Source of the DNA: Spirochaetaceae bacterium
GTDB lineage: Bacteria; Spirochaetota; Spirochaetia; Treponematales; Breznakiellaceae
Reading direction: 5' to 3'
DNA length: 14,694 nucleotides
Assembly: GCA_031255655.1 (NCBI GenBank)
Contig: JAIRSB010000096.1
Span: 1-14,694 of the forward strand
In this document: positions 1-5,337 of the stretch, piece after piece
Position numbering within the stretch: the stretch's first letter is position 1
Layout: the number at the start of each line of letters is the position of its first letter
Program-made: the position numbers and the translations under genes
The notes under the pieces: model-generated
Told to the model about the DNA's origin: nothing
What the model saw: only the letters and a program-made list of their open reading frames with translations
The model's database searches: none

Positions 1-1383
1 GTCCGCCTCTTTTTCCTGTTCCAGCGTGATTACATTCGCCTTAACCCAGTCGCTGTACGGCTTTGCCGTGCTCACCCCGTGCTTAACCTCATCATTCGGG
101 ATGATGCGCCCTTCCTGCAAATCGACAAGCAGCAGTTTGCCCGGCTCGAGCCGTCCTTTATACTCAACCTCTTCCGGCTTAAAGTCCTGAACGCCGGTCT
201 CGCTTGCCATCACAATCAGCCCTGACTTTGTGATTGTGTAACGCGAAGGACGCAGCCCGTTTCTGTCAAGCGTGCCGCCGACATAGCGTCCATCGCAAAA
301 AACCATCGAGGCAGGGCCGTCCCACGGTTCCATAAGGCAGGCGTGGTACTCGTAAAAGCTCTTTAGTTCACTGCTTATGGGGTTCTTGTCGTTCCATGAT
401 TCGGGTATCAGCATCATTAAGGCGTGGGGCAGACCGCGCCCGCTCATTACAAGAAGTTCCAGCATATTGTCAAAGCTCGCCGAATCGCTGCTGTCGGGTT
501 CTATTATGGGCAAAATGCTTTCGATATGACTGCCGAAACGCGGGTGGGCAAGCAGTTTTTCCCGCGCCGCCGCCCAGAAACGGTTACCTTTAACAGTGTT
601 TATCTCGCCATTATGGGCGATGAGGCGGAAAGGCTGAGAAAGCCGCCACGCGGGGAATGTGTTGGTAGAAAAACGCGAGTGGACAAGGGCAACCGCCGTC
701 AGCATATCTTTGTCGGATAGGTCGCCGTAGTATTCGCGCAGTTGGCGCGGCATCAGCATACCTTTGTACACGATTGTCGAGGACGAAAGACTTGGCATAT
801 AGAACTCGCCGTTTAGGGCCGTAAGTTCGCCCGTGCCCGCGTGTTCGCGCACGTATTTTTCCAGCTTCTTGCGGAAGATATAGAGACTGAAGTTAAAGTC
901 CTCCGCACCCTGCGCGCCGCTGCCGGAGGCGGGGTGCGGGGCGCGCTGGGTGTGCAGAAATATTTGTTTGATTGCAGGCTCGGCCTGCCGCGCTATCGTC
1001 CCGACGGCCTCTGAGTTGACAGGTACATCGCGCAGCGCCAAAAGTGACAGCCCCAGCTCTTTCGAGAGCGCGTCTATTTCTTTCAGTATCGCGCCCTGCG
1101 CCGCGCTGTCTTTCGGCATGAATAAGAGACCCGTGCCGTAGTCCTCCGGGCCGTCTTTCAGTTCCGGGACAGTTTTTTTATAGAAGCCGCGCGGTATCTG
1201 CATCATAACACCGGCGCCGTCTCCGGTCTTGTCATCGGCGCTTTCCGCGCCGCGGTGCGTCATGCGTTCCAGCACTTCAAGCGCGCGTTCCAGAATATCG
1301 TGCGAGGCGCGTCCTTTAATGTCCGCCACAAACCCTATGCCGCACGAATCGTGTTCGTTTTCTTTGCTATATAAGCCGCTCAT
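1..1383 (-). CDS. gltB: Glutamate synthase large subunit, N-terminal part (glutamine amidotransferase domain), cut by left edge
   Basis: Reading leftward from ATG at 1381-1383 gives an uninterrupted frame of 461 codons that leaves the window; the full family protein is about 1500 residues, so only the N-terminal third is here. It begins MSGLYSKENEHDSCGIGF. Cys14 in the DSCGIGF context is the expected N-terminal nucleophile of a class II glutamine amidotransferase, implying removal of a short propeptide. Family hallmarks follow: MTHRGAESADDKTGDGAG, HSRFSTNTFPAW, LIAHNGEINTVKGNR, MEPWDGPA and GGTLDRNGLRPSR. The domain hydrolyses glutamine and passes ammonia to 2-oxoglutarate to make glutamate in the cytoplasm. 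An AGAGG ribosome site lies about 6 nt upstream of the ATG. The FMN/Fe-S part is outside the window, so the electron donor (NADPH or ferredoxin) cannot be decided. The family call is near certain. Confidence 0.95.
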   Translation of the reverse strand, partial: MSGLYSKENEHDSCGIGFVADIKGRASHDILERALEVLERMTHRGAESADDKTGDGAGVMMQIPRGFYKKTVPELKDGPEDYGTGLLFMPKDSAAQGAILKEIDALSKELGLSLLALRDVPVNSEAVGTIARQAEPAIKQIFLHTQRAPHPASGSGAQGAEDFNFSLYIFRKKLEKYVREHAGTGELTALNGEFYMPSLSSSTIVYKGMLMPRQLREYYGDLSDKDMLTAVALVHSRFSTNTFPAWRLSQPFRLIAHNGEINTVKGNRFWAAAREKLLAHPRFGSHIESILPIIEPDSSDSASFDNMLELLVMSGRGLPHALMMLIPESWNDKNPISSELKSFYEYHACLMEPWDGPASMVFCDGRYVGGTLDRNGLRPSRYTITKSGLIVMASETGVQDFKPEEVEYKGRLEPGKLLLVDLQEGRIIPNDEVKHGVSTAKPYSDWVKANVITLEQEKEAD

Positions 1384-1444
1384 AAAAACCTCTTTTGTAC
1401 ATTTTGGCGCATTCTATAAACAAGCGTCCCATCGAATAAGCCTT

Positions 1445-1450
1445 ATTATA
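1445..1450 (-). promoter_or_regulatory. Putative -10 box for gltB
   Basis: On the minus strand a perfect TATAAT lies about 60 nt upstream of the gltB ATG. No good -35 hexamer is seen at 16-18 bp (best about 3 of 6 matches), so the call rests on the -10 box and its position. The implied 5' leader is about 55 nt. Confidence 0.4.
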
Positions 1451-1482
1451 CGAAAAACACGGCGGCGTTAAAAGACAGAGGA

Positions 1483-1507
1483 GGGATGGATGGATGGGCG
1501 GATGAGG
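1483..1507. repeat. Short GGAT-type microsatellite
   Basis: A run of GATG/GGAT units (gggatggatggatgggcgga) lies in the gap between gltB and the hicB remnant. It is short and imperfect, with no gene over it. It may be a slippage product and no function is visible. Confidence 0.35.
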
Positions 1508-1532
1508 CTAAAATGAGAATTACTGTGCGGTG

Positions 1533-1776
1533 TCAAGCGAACCGCAGGGCAAGAACGATATGGCTTGCCACAGGTATGGGATAACCTTCTTGGCAGGCAG
1601 GCGGCGGAACGGGCAGACCGCGTGAAATATCGGCTTCAAGACAGCCGTCAAGGGCTTCTTTTGCCATTGCCATAGCCTCCCTTGGGAAAACCCGCAGCTT
1701 ACTATATTTGTCATATCGGGGAATTGAGCTTTGAACAGCCGCCAGCGTGAATACCGGCGGCTGTCCATGTTTTTTC
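1533..1776 (-). pseudogene. Decayed HicB-family antitoxin remnant
   Basis: No single frame is convincing, but pieces of a HicB-type antitoxin appear in order on the minus strand across shifted frames. An N-terminal piece reads TWTAAGIHAGG, a middle piece reads AQFPDMTNIVSCGFSQG (compare the usual FPDLPG...TCGDT), and the C-terminal piece reads EAMAMAKEALDGCLEADISR then GLPVPPPACQEGYPIPVASH, ending at TGA 1533-1535. The EAL..AKEAL.G.LEA pattern followed by G.P.P.P is typical of HicB. At least two frameshifts (around 1680 and around 1730) are needed to join the pieces. No HicA toxin ORF is present on either side, so any toxin partner is gone. The exact start is unknown. The single-frame 82-codon ORF across this stretch is not the real product. 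Confidence 0.6.
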
Positions 1777-1794
1777 TATGTTGTTACCTAGCCG

Positions 1795-2328
1795 CTAATC
1801 ATTGCTCTGATGGCGAAACTGGCTAAAGTCGACAACGGTTGTTTTTTTCGTGATGCTGAGTTCTGGCAGTTTATCCGTATTCAATAGCGTATTCGACTTG
1901 GTAATGCCAAGGTCCTTAAATGTTTTGCCGTCGGTGTAAAAGCAAAGAGATCCAGTTGTTTCTCCAGGGCGGAACAGCCCTATAGCCGAATAGTACGAAC
2001 CAGTATCCGTCCAATCTGGTTCTAAGTATGTTCTCAAATGAATCGTCATGGAGTTACCGGAAATTACCCCTGTTCCCCAAGCACTAGGAACGTCAATGCT
2101 ACCCTTCTTAAACAAACGAATCTCTATTTTGCATCCAGACAGTTCAGAAAGACCGGTAATACCGGTGGGACCAGAAAGACCGGTGATAGTGATTTCTTTG
2201 GCGCCACCTGACGAAAGATATTCATCATCTTTATCTTTGTCCAAAGCGTTACCACAACCGGCAAGCAATACTCCAAATGCCAGCGTTACCATCGCCAGCA
2301 TTCCCAAAAGAAATTTTCTGTTTATCAT
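1795..2328 (-). CDS. Small lipoprotein of unknown function
   Basis: A 177-residue protein starting MINRKFLLGML at ATG 2326-2328. This start is chosen over an upstream in-frame TTG at 2349 because an AAGGAA ribosome site sits 8 nt before the ATG and a lipoprotein signal follows directly. The signal has a basic N-terminus, a hydrophobic core and the lipobox LLAGC, with Cys25 as the lipidated residue. The mature part starts with a charged linker (DKDKDDE), then a G-S/T-rich stretch with a near-duplicated GLSGPTGITGLSELSG. The rest looks beta-rich, with two further Cys residues. It is probably membrane-anchored in the periplasm or outer membrane. I do not recognise a family beyond this. It stands alone: an AT-rich gap and repeat palindromes separate it from the barrel gene upstream. 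Confidence 0.75.
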   Translation of the reverse strand: MINRKFLLGMLAMVTLAFGVLLAGCGNALDKDKDDEYLSSGGAKEITITGLSGPTGITGLSELSGCKIEIRLFKKGSIDVPSAWGTGVISGNSMTIHLRTYLEPDWTDTGSYYSAIGLFRPGETTGSLCFYTDGKTFKDLGITKSNTLLNTDKLPELSITKKTTVVDFSQFRHQSND

Positions 2329-2357
2329 TTTATTTTCCTTGAATAGCAATATTTTTT

Positions 2358-2378
2358 AACGGCGGCACAAACGCCGTT
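2358..2378 (+). terminator. Hairpin with T-tract (terminator-like, plus orientation)
   Basis: AACGGCG and CGCCGTT form a perfect 7-bp stem around a 7-nt loop, followed by six T on the plus strand. Read on the minus strand the hairpin is followed by A, so it would not be a classical terminator for the minus-strand barrel gene. No plus-strand gene leads into it, so its role is unclear. Confidence 0.4.
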
Positions 2379-2419
2379 TTTTATGAAACGCGCGGGAGAT
2401 AAGGAACCCCCCGCCCCCG

Positions 2420-2447
2420 CCTGCCCAACGCTTTAGCGTTGGGCAGG
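2420..2447. repeat. REP-like palindrome (GCCCAACGC family)
   Basis: CCTGCCCAACGC / GCGTTGGGCAGG form a perfect 12-bp stem with a TTTA loop, just downstream of the 2454-2960 barrel gene. The same core recurs at 3713-3737, 4131-4171 and 6022-6061. Confidence 0.7.
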
Positions 2448-2453
2448 GCTTTG

Positions 2454-2960
2454 TTAGAACTTCACTGACAAGCCGATGCTTCCATGTGAATACTTGCTAG
2501 TTCCGAGTTCCAAATACGCGCCGATATTGTTGGTAAAGAAATACCGCGCGCCCAATATGCCGGTTATGGGTTCAGTTATGTTAATCTTACCGGACACATC
2601 CAAAATCTGCAAATCCAGCCAGCCAAATACGAGGCTGATATACGGGTCAAAGTTTTTCACAAAGTTGAAATGCCAACTCGCCTTTGCGCCCAAATACGCC
2701 AGCTTAATTTTACCGTCGCCAGTAGAGATTATATGCCCGCCGATAGACAGCGGTATTTTGGGCAGCAGCGCATATTCAACGCTCGCCGAGAAAGGTGGAA
2801 GGTCTTTGTTTTTCTCGGAAATTTCGGTTAATTCGAGCCCCGCATTTATGAAGAACTTAGATTCCGCAATTCCCGGCGCGTAACTGTTATACCAATCCGC
2901 GAAAACTCCTCCTGCAAGCGCGCCTGCAAGAAGTAAAACCAATAAACATTTTTTTGCCAT
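2454..2960 (-). CDS. Secreted small outer-membrane beta-barrel protein (copy A)
   Basis: A 168-residue protein with a clear Sec signal, MAKKCLLVLLLAGALAGGVFA, cleaved before DWY. Cys5 is inside the signal and not in a lipobox. The mature part alternates polar and hydrophobic residues in many short strands (for example FDPYISLVFGWLDLQI, ITGILGARYFFTNNIGAYLE) and ends GLSVKF. A C-terminal Phe on a last amphipathic strand is the usual outer-membrane barrel signal. Length suggests an 8-strand OmpA/OmpW-like barrel; ligand and function are unknown. The ribosome site AAGGAG lies 8 nt before the ATG. The signal peptide and the 240 nt upstream are nearly identical to those of the gene at 4399-5067, but the mature proteins do not obviously align. 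Codons 2-4 contain an A7 run. It probably lies downstream of the 3204-4073 ORF in one transcript. Confidence 0.75.
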   Translation of the reverse strand: MAKKCLLVLLLAGALAGGVFADWYNSYAPGIAESKFFINAGLELTEISEKNKDLPPFSASVEYALLPKIPLSIGGHIISTGDGKIKLAYLGAKASWHFNFVKNFDPYISLVFGWLDLQILDVSGKINITEPITGILGARYFFTNNIGAYLELGTSKYSHGSIGLSVKF

Positions 2961-3046
2961 ATTAAATCTCCTTATGATTTATGACATTAAGTTTTTGTCA
3001 TGCGTTTAGATTTCATTTTTAATGACGCATGACTTTTCAATTTTTA

Positions 3047-3064
3047 GCACGTTACATAACGTGC
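3047..3064. repeat. Conserved 18-bp palindrome in barrel leader A
   Basis: GCACGTTA-ca-TAACGTGC has two perfect 8-bp arms. It is identical in the second leader at 5153-5170, although the surrounding bases differ. It could be a protein operator or an RNA stem. Confidence 0.6.
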
Positions 3065-3144
3065 ATACCTTTGTACGCGCGCAAATCCCGCATACCGGAT
3101 CTCCGTTCCCAAAACGGGGTCATCTTAAAACTTTGTAAGCAACT

Positions 3145-3165
3145 TTATTTCATGCAGCCTCCTTT
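3145..3165 (-). other. Two-codon mini-ORF (AUG-AAA-UAA) with perfect Shine-Dalgarno
   Basis: On the minus strand AAAGGAGG (3158-3165) is followed after 4 nt by ATG AAA TAA. The second leader has the same arrangement with TAG as the stop (5249-5269). It may be a start-stop regulatory ORF or the stump of a lost small gene. Confidence 0.4.
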
Positions 3166-3712
3166 TCTTTGTGGTAAAATAATTCCAAGACTCCCCTCCG
3201 CATCTAGCCGATAATCGTCTCTTCAGCCTTTGACCACTGCCCCTTGTTGCCCGAATTGTTTTCGCAGCATACGGCGTAGTAAGCCGTCATGCCATTTTCG
3301 CGTTCCGTATGGGCCAATTATCATCGACGTCTTGCGGTTAAAGCGCGATTTGGGCAAGTTCTCGCCGGAAGCGGGCTTAACGCCGCCCACCTGCCATGCG
3401 TAGCTAATCCCGTGTACGCTGTCTGGCTTTGTGATTTTTCTGTTTAGCGGGTTTAGCACGCGGATTTTGTGCTGAAAGTGATTGGGCGTGGTTTCGATGA
3501 CGAGTTCCGGCACAGCCTTTGGCGCTTCAACGGGCGTCATGTTTTCGCCGGGCTGGTCAAATCCCAGCTCGGTAAAATCCGCCGGACTAAGCGGCGGCAT
3601 AAGAAAGTAGCGCCGCTTGATGCCTCGCATTTTCGCCGGAATGACCCAGTCCGCCGCCTTAGCCGCAAACACACGAATCCATGCCAGCGCTCTTTCCAAG
3701 ACCTTCTTTCTC

Positions 3713-3737
3713 TTGCCCAACGCTTCGCGTTGGGCAA
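3713..3737. repeat. REP-like palindrome inside copy A ORF
   Basis: TTGCCCAACGC / GCGTTGGGCAA form a perfect 11-bp stem with a TTC loop. It belongs to the same family as 2420-2447 but lies within the conceptual coding frame of copy A, in the section absent from copy B. Confidence 0.65.
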
Positions 3738-4009
3738 AATGCTTTGCGTTGGTCCCGCCGCCGTGTATTTTCCCGCGAAAAACGCGCCCGCAGCGCAGAA
3801 GCGCGCCGGCAAAGGCAGCCGTCAGCAATGCGAAGGTGTAAAATATTCCCCATTTCACAAGGATTTGCAGGGCGGATAACGCGCAAATTTGCGTGCAAAT
3901 TCTGCGGTATAGAAAACCGGAGAATCTTGAGTGTTTTAGGTGTTTTACAAGGATTAAAGGGGCTAAAAGGGTGTTTAAGCGCGGAATGCCCGCACGAATT
4001 TTCGTATGC

Positions 4010-4023
4010 GGGGGGGGGGGGGG
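4010..4023 (-). repeat. Poly-C tract (14 C on coding strand), copy A
   Basis: A run of 14 G on the plus strand, read as C14 at codons 17-21 of the copy A ORF. Long homopolymeric G/C tracts just after a start codon are classic slipped-strand phase-variation sites. At this length the frame is closed. Confidence 0.8.
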
Positions 4024-4080
4024 ATAAATTCTTGGTAATTTGACGCCAGTTTAAGGGCGTTTGCAATTTTCATAGGAGTT

Positions 4081-4109
4081 ATTCTAACAAGCTGTCAGTG
4101 AAAAGTCAA
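4081..4109 (-). promoter_or_regulatory. Strong sigma-70-type promoter, copy A, abutting the ATG
   Basis: On the minus strand TTGACT (4104-4109), a 17-bp spacer, then TAGAAT (4081-4086). Only 7 nt separate the -10 box from ATG 4071-4073, so the transcript should start at or within 1-2 nt of the A of the ATG. No Shine-Dalgarno is present (the intervening bases are AACTCCT). The arrangement is preserved in copy B. Confidence 0.7.
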
Positions 4110-4130
4110 GCGGAAAAATTCGCTGCGGGC

Positions 4131-4196
4131 TGCCCAACGCGGAGCGTTGTGCCCAATGCGAAGCATTGGGCTTGGGAGTTTCGCGCAGCGAAACTC
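4131..4196. repeat. Cluster of three small hairpins, copy A
   Basis: Three adjacent stems with 3-nt loops: GCCCAACGC-gga-GCGTTGTGC (one mismatch), GCCCAATGC-gaa-GCATTGGGC (perfect, 4151-4171) and GAGTTTCGC-gca-GCGAAACTC (perfect, 4176-4196). The same cluster is at 6022-6085 in copy B, with paired changes in the stems. Confidence 0.7.
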
Positions 4197-4258
4197 TACG
4201 GCGCGGGGCGGATATACGTACAGCTTTTGACAATGTTCTATGTCCGAACGCTGCGCGC

Positions 4259-4293
4259 AAAAAAAACGCAAGACGCGCCCCGCGCGTCTTGCG
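4259..4293 (-). terminator. Rho-independent terminator downstream of barrel copy B
   Basis: CGCAAGACGCGC-ccc-GCGCGTCTTGCG (4267-4293) is a perfect 12-bp GC-rich stem with a 3-nt loop. On the minus strand it is followed by eight T (4259-4266). It sits about 105 nt past the stop of the 4399-5067 gene and should end that transcript. Confidence 0.8.
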
Positions 4294-4398
4294 AAAAAAC
4301 AAAGGAGGAAAACTCGTTAGGCAGAGAAGTTGTTTTTTTAATGAAACATTAGTATCCGTGCTTTCGCGGCAACGCCGGAAAACACGGACGGACTACTA

Positions 4399-5067
4399 CT
4401 AGAACCGGAATCCTACGGCAACCTTTACCTCAAGCCCATGCCCAAGCCGCGCTTTCGCATCGGAATTGCCGTCGATCATGTCGTTTTCAGCCTTGTTTGC
4501 AAGCCTTAGCCCGTACAAGAGTCCGCTGTGCAAATAAATCTTATCGGTGAGAGAAAAATCCGCTCCGCCGCCAAGTTTGAACCATAACGCACTGTAATCT
4601 CCCGCGTTATCCTCTCCGTCTCTATTTTTCGATTCATTCCCATCCTCATCCTTAGCGGAGAGCATGACTCGGTAGGTGATACCCAAGAGAGGGAATACCG
4701 ACATCTTTTCATTGATGGTAATGGGATATTTTCCCAACAAACCAATATCGAGCCCCATATATGATGCATCTCTATCTCTACTGCCCCGTGAGCCTATTTC
4801 TATTGTCGTTTTACCACCGCCGCCAAAAAAGCCCATCGACAATTCCACGTAGGAGGCGTCAAAGAACAAGAAAGCGCCGCCGCCGGCGTAAGGGGTTTTT
4901 ATAGACGGCTCCCCTGACACTTCAATTCCTCCGCCAAAATCACTGGTGAAGTAGCCGCCGACGCCCGCACTCAGACTGATCGCGCCCTTGGAGGCTGCCT
5001 CCTGCGCGAAAATTCCTCCCGCAAGCACGCCTGCAAGAATCAAAACCAATAAACATTTTTTTGCCAT
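4399..5067 (-). CDS. Secreted outer-membrane beta-barrel protein (copy B)
   Basis: A 222-residue protein. The Sec signal MAKKCLLVLILAGVLAGGIFA is followed by QEAASKGAISLSAGVGGYF. The mature part is a series of amphipathic strands with Gly-rich turns and an acidic, probably loop, segment (AKDEDGNESKNRDGEDNAG, about residues 136-155). It ends VKVAVGFRF with a C-terminal Phe, as expected for an outer-membrane barrel of perhaps 8-10 strands. The ribosome site AAGGAG lies 8 nt before the ATG, and codons 2-4 hold an A7 run. Leader and signal peptide are shared with the 2454-2960 gene, but the mature sequence looks unrelated, so a common export and regulatory cassette heads two different surface proteins. 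It ends at the strong terminator 4259-4293. Function is unknown. Confidence 0.75.
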   Translation of the reverse strand: MAKKCLLVLILAGVLAGGIFAQEAASKGAISLSAGVGGYFTSDFGGGIEVSGEPSIKTPYAGGGAFLFFDASYVELSMGFFGGGGKTTIEIGSRGSRDRDASYMGLDIGLLGKYPITINEKMSVFPLLGITYRVMLSAKDEDGNESKNRDGEDNAGDYSALWFKLGGGADFSLTDKIYLHSGLLYGLRLANKAENDMIDGNSDAKARLGHGLEVKVAVGFRF

Positions 5068-5152
5068 ATTAAATCTCCTTATGATTTATGACATTAAGTT
5101 TTGTTATGCGTTTAGATTTCATTTTTTAATGACGCACAACTTTTTATCTTTT

Positions 5153-5170
5153 GCACGTTACATAACGTGC
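5153..5170. repeat. Conserved 18-bp palindrome in barrel leader B
   Basis: Identical to 3047-3064: GCACGTTA-ca-TAACGTGC. Its complete conservation while flanks have changed suggests a functional site. Confidence 0.6.
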
Positions 5171-5248
5171 ATACTTTATATGCGCGCAAATCCCGCATAC
5201 CGGATGCCGTTCCCCAAACGGGGTTATCTAAAAACTTTGGTATCAACT

Positions 5249-5269
5249 CTATTTCATGCAGCCTCCTTT
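5249..5269 (-). other. Two-codon mini-ORF (AUG-AAA-UAG) with perfect Shine-Dalgarno
   Basis: AAAGGAGG (5262-5269) is followed after 4 nt by ATG AAA TAG. It matches 3145-3165 except that the stop is TAG instead of TAA, so the stop is kept while its sequence changed. Confidence 0.4.
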
Positions 5270-5337
5270 TCTATACGGTTCTATACGGCAAAGTAACTCC
5301 CAGCCGCCCCTCCACTCTGGCAGCCCGTAACAGGCTG

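Larger units (their letters stand above)
2961..3203 (-). promoter_or_regulatory. Structured 5' leader of barrel gene, copy A
   Basis: This 243-nt gap is strongly conserved with 5068-5337. On the transcribed (minus) strand it contains a 9-bp inverted repeat (2997-3005 with 3025-3033), a perfect GCACGTTA/TAACGTGC palindrome (3047-3064), a short CCGTT/AACGG hairpin near 3110, and a mini-ORF with a perfect ribosome site at 3145-3165. No clear independent -35/-10 pair was found, so the barrel may be read from the promoter at 4081-4109. The leader may be a cis-acting RNA; this is inference. Confidence 0.5.
3204..4073 (-). pseudogene. Copy A of poly-C-tract ORF: frame-off at C14 and frameshifted near the 3' end
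   Basis: This is the paralogue of the intact 5338-5964 gene. ATG 4071-4073 opens MKIANALKLASNYQEFIPPPP; with 14 C residues the frame then ends after 32 codons. If the tract had 12 or 15 C it would continue as HTKIRAGIPRLNTLL... into the homologous frame, which is open from 3858 (GTG) onward. A second lesion is one extra base near 3315-3320: it replaces the copy-B-like ending (MIIAHTE...AYYAVCCENN...) with an unrelated tail stopping at 3223. Removing that base restores homology to TAG 3204-3206. The conceptual protein has a membrane-like segment (WGIFYTFALLTAAFAGALL), about 98 residues missing from copy B (including AADWVIPAKMRGIKRRYF), and a C-terminal domain resembling the FnIII-like module of termite-gut Treponema proteins (SYAWQVGG...ENN.G.KGQW). 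Either a phase-variable gene now off or a pseudogene. Confidence 0.6.
2895..4241 (-). repeat. Imperfect tandem duplication, unit A
   Basis: From the barrel signal peptide through leader, C-tract ORF, promoter and hairpin cluster to about 4241, this stretch aligns with 5003-6130 at roughly 2-kb offset. It differs by an extra section of about 250 bp within the ORF. Beyond the common CAGCTTTTGACAATG near the end the copies diverge. Confidence 0.8.
5068..5337 (-). promoter_or_regulatory. Structured 5' leader of barrel gene, copy B
   Basis: Homologous to 2961-3203. It keeps the GCACGTTA/TAACGTGC palindrome (5153-5170), the CCGTT/AACGG hairpin near 5210, and the mini-ORF AUG-AAA-UAG with AAAGGAGG (5249-5269). 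It also keeps the 9-bp inverted repeat (5103-5111 with 5132-5140), in which one base pair has changed on both sides and another becomes G-U in the minus-strand RNA. No convincing internal promoter was seen. Read from the TTG at 5246 there is also an open minus-strand frame containing DNPVWGTASGMRDLRAYK, which may be a decayed small gene. Confidence 0.5.

Noticed and set aside
424..720. 98-codon plus-strand ORF within gltB
   Set aside because: It is antisense to the conserved glutamine amidotransferase domain; no independent support.
1520..1768. 82-codon minus-strand ORF read as an intact protein
   Set aside because: Only its middle matches HicB; the conserved C-terminal part is in another frame, so it is treated as a pseudogene.
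4010..4023. G14 run as a G-quadruplex antigenic-variation signal
   Set aside because: A single uninterrupted run is better explained by slippage; no pilE-like spaced G-tracts are present.
3469..4043. Overlapping plus-strand ORFs opposite the copy A C-tract gene
   Set aside because: No ribosome sites, and they run through the palindrome and poly-G; paralogy with copy B supports the minus strand.
4300..4312. Plus-strand AAAGGAGG resembling a strong ribosome site
   Set aside because: No start codon follows within a usable distance and no ORF is attached; probably a chance match or gene remnant.
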